DNA from: Azolla caroliniana
Lineage: Eukaryota > Polypodiophyta
DNA length: 64,000 bases
Direction of reading: 5' to 3'
Assembly: GCA_043228905.1 (NCBI GenBank)
Contig: JBHGNT010000007.1
Span: 3,596,001-3,660,000 of the forward strand
Part shown: positions 57,701 through 64,000 of the stretch, piece after piece
Layout: each line of letters starts with the position of its first letter
Numbering within the stretch: position 1 is the stretch's first letter
Notes under the pieces: generated by a model
Told to the model about the DNA's origin: nothing
Database searches by the model: none
Seen by the model: the letters and a program-made list of their open reading frames with translations, nothing else
Translations under genes and position numbers: made by a program

Positions 57701-58940
57701 TCAACAGCTGCCATGCTCCAAAATCTGTCTATTTTTTGTGCCAAGGTCCCCATCTTTCGGCATCTTTTTACCGATGCCTCACCATAGACTGCCCAAGCTA
57801 CCCTATACATTTCAGGGTCTCTAGATTCCTTCGCTGTTTTGCAGTACTCATATGCAAATGCTCTAGCAAATGAAACTGACAACTCATTGTTGACTGGGAT
57901 CTCCTGATGAACTTTCTGGTGCAGTCTCATGCAGTCATCGTACAAGTCGGCTCGTACATGCTTCAGCTTGACCTTGCCTTTGACTCTAGGCACTGTATAT
58001 ACTGTCATCCAGTCTATATCACTGATCAATTTATCACTTAGGACAGCAGGGTCAACACCCTCGAGTGACAGACCATAGGTGTTGTGGAAGTCCTCCTTTG
58101 TCTCGCAAAATTTTGCGAAGTTTAGCACTCTCGTATACGGAGGAACGAGCCATCTGAAATATCATTTCAGAAATCAGAAATAGTGCAAAATCAGAATATG
58201 TGAGAATCAAAAACCCCAATCAACAACAACAAAAATGGTGCAAAATCTTTAACTTAGCAAATCAAAAACCCTAATCATAATTTGTATTCAGAAATTTGAA
58301 ATCAGAAACCCTAATCAAAATCTGTAATCAGAAGTTTGAAATCAGAAACCCTAATCAAAATCTGTAATCAGAAGTTTGTAACCAGAAACCTTATTCAGAA
58401 ATTCTAATCAGAAATTTATAATCAAAAACCCTAATCAGAAATTTCAATCAGAAACCCTAATAAAAAATTTCAATCACAAACCCTAATCAGAAATCCTAAG
58501 CAGAAATTTATAAACAAAAACCCTATTCAGAAATTCTAATTTGTAATCAAAATTTGTAACCAGAAACCCTATTCAGAAATTCTAATCAGAAATTTATAAT
58601 CAAAAACCCTAATCAGAAATTTCAATCACAAACCCTAATCACTAAAGACAGGATTAAACACAAAAAAAGTAATATAAACACACCTGTTGCTACTCCCCGA
58701 TTTGCGAGACATCCTTGTATGGGACTCCAAGGACTTCGCCCTATTCGATTTTGGGGAAATATGAATCGGCACCAAAGTTCAGACAGTAGTCAAAAAGAAA
58801 AAACAAATGTTTGGGGTTTCTGTAACTGAAACATACCTGGACGATGATCGAGCGGGTTCTGTGTTGTAGCTCTCAATCTGCAATGTCGATTTTTTGCTGT
58901 TGCGGGACCTACGTCTGCGTTCGTGCTCTGAGTACTCCAT
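54766..58940 (-). CDS. Six-exon accessory protein of element T with RING-like Cys/His cluster, about 618 aa
   Basis: Exons (minus): 58837-58940, 58684-58740, 58153-57472, 57393-57250, 57165-56832, 55301-54766. All five introns are GT-AG, all phases agree, and the sum is 1857 nt ending in TAG. The first exon encodes a very basic start (MEYSEHERRRRSRNSKK). The central region (about 55-300) has no family I recognise. Residues 384-428 form C-x2-C…C-x-H-x2-H-x2-C…C-x3-C, RING-H2-like but with a wide last pair. The C-terminal exon is acidic, then ends with a basic patch (TRKRLKKGPRSGTRPVTRSRG) resembling an NLS. Possible roles are a ubiquitin- or SUMO-ligase-like helper or a DNA-binding cofactor; this is inference. 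The 1.5-kb fifth intron is filled with the T palindrome array. Confidence 0.75.
55321..56815. repeat. Palindromic TAGCTAATTAGCTA satellite (array 2), inside intron 5
   Basis: The same 14-bp core as array 1 with longer and more varied spacers, such as 'ACTTTACTCAACTATGGTAG'. It lies entirely between exon 5 (ending 56832) and exon 6 (starting 55301) of the accessory gene. Confidence 0.95.
58200..58650. repeat. Intron array of AAACCCTAATCAGAAAT-type repeats
   Basis: Intron 2 of the accessory gene (58154-58683) is filled with irregular units of about 20-28 bp combining AAACCCTAATC and AGAAATTTGTAATC. AAACCCTAA resembles a plant telomere unit, but units are separated by other bases, so it is not a telomeric array. 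Confidence 0.85.
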
Positions 58941-59104
58941 CTGCGTTCAAAATCAGACTTAGGCTAAACAGGAAATTGATGACATTGAAGTCGACCTTAG
59001 ATGATGGTGATATTCCCCAAGTTCCACTACGTCTGAAACAGAAGTTCAAATATTTGAGTTTTTTCATAAATTAGTTTTTCAAATATTTGATTTTCCCACA
59101 AGAA

Positions 59105-59166
59105 AGACTAGCTAAACAAATAGCTAATTAGCTATGGCCATTTTAGTAGCTAATTAGCTATAATAG
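59105..59166. repeat. Right subterminal palindromes of T
   Basis: Two full TAGCTAATTAGCTA copies lie within 60 bp of the right TIR, mirroring the left end. Confidence 0.9.
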
Positions 59167-59191
59167 TGTTTCCACTCGCATGCTTTTACCC
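59167..59191 (-). repeat. Right terminal inverted repeat of T
   Basis: 25 bp, complementary to 47410-47434 with one mismatch; GGAA follows at 59192-59195. Confidence 0.95.
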
Positions 59192-59195
59192 GGAA

Positions 59196-60788
59196 CTCCT
59201 TCTTCGTAATGCCAAGCAATTCCCTCAAGGACAAAGTTACGTGGCTATCAAGAACTCGGTCTTCGAGAATCTTCTTTAGGTCCATTGTCTGCTCTATGTC
59301 CGACCGTAGCTTATAGGTAGGTATAGTCCTTGTCCTCTGAGCGGGGTCTACGACACCAACCTTCACGGGCCGAACCGTTTCTTCAACTCGTATGCTCGGC
59401 TCCCCTTTTCGGCTTGATTCTCGTTCCTCCGTTTGTAAAGGTCAACTCGTCTCCGCATCGTCCTTCTTTTTCGCGTTCCTTGTTTCATGTCTTTTTGATG
59501 GGCCTTGCTCTTCTATTCTCTTTCTCTTTTCTTCGACGAACACCTCGTGGTTGTCGCACATCACCTCTCCGAGTATGGTGTTGTCGTCCACCGGATCCGA
59601 CCACCCGGTTATGCTTTGCACGCTTCGGTCCGCAAGCTCTACCTCGTTCGATGTGATTTTTCCCTTCTTCTCATATTCGAGAACGGAAGTCCAAAACTTT
59701 GCTCCCACTCTAGCAGCTTCAGTCTTGTCTTTCCCGATTCTTATTCCGGCCAACGCAGCATAGTGCATCGCATCCACATGAGTCGCATCGGCATCCTCCA
59801 TAGATTTCTTCATTCCTCCTCTTCCGAAATTCACCCGTAAGGGTCTTCTAGTCTCGTTTGAGCAGATCATGTTGTCCTCTATGTATACGATATTTTGTCG
59901 AATCGCCTCTCGAAGGCTCGCACAATCCCTTCTCATGTGGTCCATGCTATCGCACCACACGCATCTAAAGGGTTCTTTTCCTTTAGGGCCTCAACGATTC
60001 ATGTTGGCTAGCGTGACCTTCTCGAACTTCTCCGCTAGCTCTTCAATGATGTCGTCATCAATCTTCTTTTCTTCCACGTTACTTTGTCTTGGCGGCTCAG
60101 CTACTTTCGGCGGTCTTGCTTTCTCCGTGGTAGTCGATCCCGTCAGGTCGGTGTCATCAACCCATTGGCGACGCTTGTCGAGCCTATTGCATGCCCGCTT
60201 CACCGCGATCCAGTCCGCTACGAGCCCATTTGCTTGGGTATCATCTTCGAGAAGAGTCCCCAACTCCCGTCTATCCTTTATGTCCACGGCCTTCAAGAAG
60301 TACAAAGTCTTGTCCTCTTCAAGCAACACTTGGTCCGTATTGGGGAGACGACTAAACATCTGGTCGAATTCGTCGTACACCCTCGAGACGCTCATCTTCT
60401 TATTCTTCTTCTCTATCCACTTCATCAGGGCATGTCGAGTCATCCTCGTTGAGTCTTCAGTCACGAACTCCGCTAGTATCGTTTTCTCGAACTCGGACCA
60501 TGTTGTCTTACCTTCTTGAAGCTCGATGACGCGTCTTTGGATGTTGTTGGCGACAACTCTCTTGAAACTTACGATTTGACGTGCCTCGGACATGTCCCTC
60601 TGATTCATCTCCCTTCTATATGCATCAAGGAACTTCGTAACGTTCCTTCCATTGAATTGGCCCTCGAGCTCTATGACACGATCGACAACCTTCTCCACGC
60701 TCGCGTCGTTGTCCCGAGATCTCATCATTTGCTCGACGATTAGCATCATCCTTTCGAGCTCTCCCACTTGGTTGCTTGAGGACGCCAT
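59196..60788 (-). pseudogene. Gypsy E gag and gag-pol junction region
   Basis: gag starts at ATG 60788 (MASSSNQVGELERMM). Its capsid-like part is similar in layout to gypsy D gag. A stop at about 59991 precedes a CCHC knuckle (CVWCDSMDHMRRDC, near 59920-59965). Further stops near 59440 and frameshift-like breaks occur before 'LSLRELLGITKKEF', where T is inserted. The frame continues at 47405. Confidence 0.85.
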
Positions 60789-60830
60789 CTCCAAGTATTA
60801 ATCTCGACTTGATCCTTCCTACCGCCTCTT

Positions 60831-60847
60831 TCACGTCGGGTTCACCA
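60831..60847 (-). promoter_or_regulatory. Primer binding site of gypsy E
   Basis: The minus strand reads TGGTGAACCCGACGTGA, identical to that of gypsy D, eight bases after the 5' LTR end. Confidence 0.8.
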
Positions 60848-60855
60848 CTTAATTA

Positions 60856-61990
60856 TGTCGTGAAGATCCGTCACTACGCGCAGATCATGAGGCGGAACCG
60901 CCGGGGTTCTGGACCGGAAGGATTCAAAGTCGGTACAAGCTTTGGCGCAAGCTTTAGCGAGAAAGTACTTAAGATAAATTGGGAAAGAGCGAAGTTGAGA
61001 TTACACGATTGAGAGAGATTGATTGAACTTTTAACTTTAGATTTAAGAAACAAGTTACACGATCAATTTGATATCAAATTTCTTCTTCTTAATTTCATAA
61101 TAAAAAAAAAACGTGTTTTTTCTCCTCCCCCTTCCTTCTTTTATAGATGCTCTCATGCATATGATGCATGTGAGGGTACAAGACATGCATAAATTGCATG
61201 TTTGCCATTTGGCGCTTATGTATTACATGTGGTGCATGATAACCATGTCACTCATTTTAGCTCTCATGTATGAGAATTTACATGTAAAAGTATAATGATA
61301 GAAATATGATTTCAACTAAATAGCATGGTTTAATGGTAAGGCAATTGATTCTTAACTTGGAGGTGCAAGGTTCGAATCCTTCCTTGTATATGTATATATG
61401 TATATATATTTATATATTTATTTATCTAGTCGTCGGTTCGTTGGATGTCGTCGGTTACCGGTGCGTCGCCGAATGCCGTCGGTTACCGGTGCCTCGTCAG
61501 ATGTCGTCGGTTGTCGGTGCCTCGCTGGATGCCATCGCCGGATTGCCGTCGGATGCCAGTGTCTCACTGGCGCCGGATGCCGTCGGATCACCAATCGCCG
61601 GTCCGGTTTTGGTTGGCCAAAACCCTTTACGAGTAGCTAGCCCACCTCCACTCTTAGTTCAAGTTACCTTGAACTCTCTATGCTCCACACATAGACACAA
61701 AGATAATATCTTTTGCTCCACCTTATATATGATGAGAGCCGTATTTGTCGTGCCTATGTGGGATATCTCATAATTTTCTCTTTTCCTTTCACAAACTTTA
61801 TACCCTCATATCTTGACATTTAGTTGTCCATTTCTCGTGTAATAAAGTGCATTCAAAACCTCCATCATTTTGTACTTAGATATTAAATTTATTTAAAATG
61901 TTATCTTCACAATTATTGTACTATGTGATTCATACTCGATTTCGTACGTTTTATGGGATTTTCACACTATTGCCGAAAATCTTCCCGATA
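60856..61990 (-). repeat. 5' LTR of gypsy E, 1.13 kb
   Basis: It starts TGTCGTGAAGA on the plus strand. Its right end is worn (CTTCCCGATA against CTTCACGACA in the other LTR). It contains the tRNA-like module at about 61318-61384. It lacks the 1.7-kb low-complexity block of the left LTR. Confidence 0.9.
61318..61384 (+). other. tRNA-like sequence inside the gypsy E LTR (right copy)
   Basis: Same module as 40851-40912: 'TGGTTTAATGG' as box A-like and 'GGTTCGAATCC' as exact box B. Confidence 0.65.
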
Positions 61991-62696
61991 GCGCTAAGCG
62001 AGTATTACAATACGTGAGTGGCACAATGGATTACGACGTTCTTTATGCATGGGCCACACCAATACGACTCAAAGGGTACACAAATGCGGACTGGGAAGGC
62101 TACAAAGCCGATCGACGATCGACCTCCGGATTTGTCTTCTCCCTCGGCAGCGGAGCGATTTCGTGGAGTAGCAAGAAGCAGCCTACTGTCGCTCTTTCGA
62201 GTACGGAGGCGGAATACAGGGGCACAACCGTAGCTGCATGTGAAGTTGTATGGCTGAAGAGGATTTTGAAGGATCTAGGCGTTCGCATCAAGGATCCGAC
62301 TCCCATTTACTACGACAACATGAGTAGTATATATCTGGCTTGGAACCCGGTGTTCCACACACGCACAAAGCATATCAAAGTGCACTATCACTTCATTTGA
62401 GAGCGCGTACAGGCCGGAGATGTCGACCTTCAACACATCAACACGAATCTTCAGACGGCTGACATCTTCACCAAAGCCTTAGGAGTCGACAAGCTTCGAC
62501 AATTCCTGTCAGACCTCGGATTGACGATTCCTAACTTGCCAAGCTTGAGGGGGAGTACAAGCAAGAACCGGATACCGTCCGAACCAGGTATTAGCCGAAG
62601 CGGACACCGGAGATTGTCCGAACCGGATATCAACCGAAGCGGACATCAATCGAAAGGAACCAACCCGAGTTGAGCTTGAGGGGGCGTGTTGAGAAT
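61991..62696 (+). pseudogene. RNase H and polypurine tract of copia A
   Basis: It continues A pol after gypsy E: 'KRVLQYVSGTMDYDVLY', 'YTNADWEGYKADRRSTSGFVF', 'SWSSKKQPTVALSSTEAEYRG', 'YYDNMSSIYLAWNPVFHTRTKHIKVHYHFI', a TGA at 62398, then 'ADIFTKALGV'. The polypurine tract GAGCTTGAGGGGGCG lies at 62682-62696, just before the LTR. Confidence 0.9.
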
Positions 62697-63142
62697 CAAG
62701 CTTAACATAGCACAACGTGTGAACACATCTTTTGAGAATCTATGATTACTCAAAGGTCAAGAGTCACACCACTACTATCTACACATTAACTATGTGTCAT
62801 AGAATCATATTCTATGACACATAACTAATGAGTTACATATTCCCCATGACTATGAGTCTTCACATTCCCCAAGAAAGAGAGTGGTTGTTGTAAGTTAATG
62901 AAGAGAGAGGGTGACTCTATATAAAGCACCCTCCTCATACTTCATACTAAGTCGGTTGTGACTCCTTGTAATGCTACATTTTCATTTATCATATTCTCCT
63001 TGTTAATATACATCTCCTTCTTCTTGAGTACTTCATTTTGTCTCTTATCCATCTTGTGTTTCTCTCCTCTCCTCTTTCCTCTCACACATACACATAACAC
63101 ACATCTCTTCCGCGACACAAGAATCACCATTGATTCTTTACA
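62697..63142 (+). repeat. 3' LTR of copia A
   Basis: TGTTGAGAATC…TTTACA; nearly identical to 29875-30328. Confidence 0.93.
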
Positions 63143-64000
63143 CAGCTTCTCTAGATAGGAGAATCATTCTTCATGGTTCATCATGTGGTTGGAAGCCTCA
63201 GAATCCACATATCACACCTCGTTCGGCTTCGAGGTGCTCATCTTCATCGAGTTGGCTTTGTGCTCCATGACGAAGTCAGGACACAATACCAGCAATCGAT
63301 GACTTTATTTTGTCGGCTTTCGCCACCACCCTGACTACCCCTACTCATGGAGGGTCCACTATTGTCGGCACCTCCTCTCTGCCTCTGTGTACAACATCTT
63401 GTTGTCAGTTTACATCCTTGTTGATGCACCCGTGTGGTTTTCTTCAACGAGGAACATCGATTGCAACTTGAAGAAGGAAGAGGTGTTCTCCCTCGTGCAG
63501 ACCACCGTCTGGAATGATCTGAACTTCTGCACCAAACCTCTGAGGCAGATCTAGACCATCTCGTCCTCCTCGACAGTCACGTTGATGGAGGCGAGGGAGA
63601 CACAGATCTCCTTTATCTTTGAGGTGTAATCAGCCACTGACATATCTCTTTGTCGAACGTTCCTCAACCCTTGTATGAGTTGTAGCTTTCTGGCTGTGGT
63701 GTGGTGCTTGCTGCGAAAATATTCTTCAAATTTCCCCAAGCATCCTTTGGCGTTTTGGCATCCCGGATATAGCTTAGTAGTTGGTCGCTCACACTCGATG
63801 CGAAGCAATAAAGAACTATGCTTGCCACCTGTTCCCAAGCCTGAAAATCTCTGTGTGTCGAATCTAGTGCTGCATCATTAGCTCCTTCGACATAGCTCTA
63901 GTACACGTGTCTGAGTAGGTACTTGTGCATCTTGTATGCCCAAGATGCATAATTGCTCCTATTGAGCTTTTTTGTCGAAAGCGAGCTGCCCATAAGTCTA
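63143..64000 (-). pseudogene. Copia element G, right part (gag to protease), runs off the window
   Basis: Minus strand: UBN2-type gag ('DAKGCLGKFEEYF'-like with frameshifts, 'RKLQLIQGLRNVRQRDMSVADYTSKIKEI'), a 'SFFKLQSMFLVEEN'-type segment, a short Gly/Arg-rich part, 'CWYC' of the zinc knuckle, and the protease region 'VDSEASNHMMNHEE' near 63165-63215 (Glu in place of Gly). The next part of this gene is at 29512-29874. The gag start is beyond 64000. Confidence 0.82.

Larger units (their letters stand above)
47410..59191. mobile_element. DNA transposon T, 11,782 bp, 25-bp TIRs, 4-bp TSD
   Basis: The left end begins GGGTGAAAGCATGCGAGTGG; the right end is its reverse complement with one mismatch over 25 bp. 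GGAA is duplicated at the target. T carries a transposase gene on + (48832-52799) and two genes on - (53423-54592; 54766-58940) that converge on it. TAGCTAATTAGCTA repeats are found next to both ends, in both large introns and between genes. None of the exons I assembled has an internal stop or frameshift. The target is gypsy E, at the gag-pol junction region. A 4-bp TSD is known from several cut-and-paste superfamilies, including Sola; I cannot assign T to one from memory. Confidence 0.93.
40406..61990 (-). mobile_element. Gypsy element E (minus strand) with nested DNA transposon T
   Basis: A Ty3/gypsy element. 5' LTR is 60856-61990, PBS at 60831-60847, gag 60788 downward, pol down to 43320, 3' LTR 40406-43247. 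GCGC is directly repeated at 40402-40405 and 61991-61994, and the copia A frame (…FDCAKR…) is restored when E plus one GCGC is removed. The gag-pol frame is split by transposon T at 47410-59191. Confidence 0.92.
29875..63142 (+). mobile_element. Copia element A with nested insertions
   Basis: Full span of a plus-strand Ty1/copia element: 5' LTR 29875-30328, PBS 30329, gag from 30496, protease/integrase to 32325, integrase remainder 35578-35902, RT 38979-40405, RNase H 61991-62696, 3' LTR 62697-63142. Its own sequence is about 6 kb; the rest is B, H and E (with T). It sits in copia G: the 5 bp before it (GGCTT, 29870-29874) closely match AGCTT just after it (63144-63148), and the G reading frame continues across. 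Confidence 0.88.

Noticed and set aside
58200-58650. Interstitial telomere array
   Set aside because: AAACCCTAA units are separated by other bases and are not in head-to-tail TTTAGGG register.

Overview
The window is nuclear DNA of a land plant. It holds a spliced gene for a chloroplast-type cysteine synthase with a Ser-rich transit peptide, two large PLS-type pentatricopeptide (PPR) genes, and dense Ty1/copia and Ty3/gypsy retrotransposons with plant-type PBS, protease, integrase and reverse transcriptase motifs. The style of the PPR proteins (long, highly regular PLS cycles with 'MYAKCG' and 'WGAMISGYVQ'-type motifs) reminds me of ferns or other seed-free vascular plants. That is an inference from memory, not a proof.

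Layout. (1) 1-18.4 kb, genic part: a PPR pseudogene (+, about 1.7-4.0 kb) broken by four frameshifts and a 372-bp insertion; an intact 977-aa PPR gene (-, 6.0-9.0 kb) whose 5' end is tandemly repeated upstream; two copies of a SINE-like element with two opposed tRNA-like modules; two foldback MITEs with perfect 9-bp target duplications; and a ten-exon O-acetylserine (thiol) lyase gene (-, 14.5-18.1 kb, 395 aa, exon phases all consistent). (2) 18.4-29.5 kb, a mosaic of broken LTR retrotransposons: copia 'C' (carrying a gypsy solo LTR and a gypsy LTR+gag insertion), a gypsy LTR with 104-bp repeats, and copia 'F'. (3) 29.5-64.0 kb, one deep nest. A minus-strand copia 'G' is split by a plus-strand copia 'A' (29875-63142). 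A is itself split by a reversed one-LTR copia fragment 'B' (32326-35577), by an LTR-like unit 'H' (35903-38978) and by a minus-strand gypsy 'E' (40406-61990). E is split by an 11.8-kb DNA transposon 'T' (47410-59191).

Element T is the most interesting object here. It has 25-bp terminal inverted repeats and a 4-bp target duplication (GGAA), and removing it restores the E reading frame exactly. It encodes a spliced DDE/D-type transposase of about 863 aa on the + strand. In the opposite direction it encodes a six-exon protein of about 618 aa with a RING-like Cys/His cluster, and an FCP1/SCP-like (HAD) domain protein that has lost the catalytic aspartate. A palindromic 14-mer, TAGCTAATTAGCTA, is found beside both termini and in kilobase-scale arrays, and the two largest arrays lie exactly inside introns of the two main genes. 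I cannot place this transposase in a named superfamily with confidence.

The host genes appear ordinary. The retroelements are mostly decayed (stops, frameshifts, many C-to-T/G-to-A type changes), while T's coding exons have no internal stops or frameshifts and its splice phases agree, so T looks like the youngest insertion. Letters A-H and T are labels used only in this report. All homology statements rest on reading motifs by eye; no database search was run.
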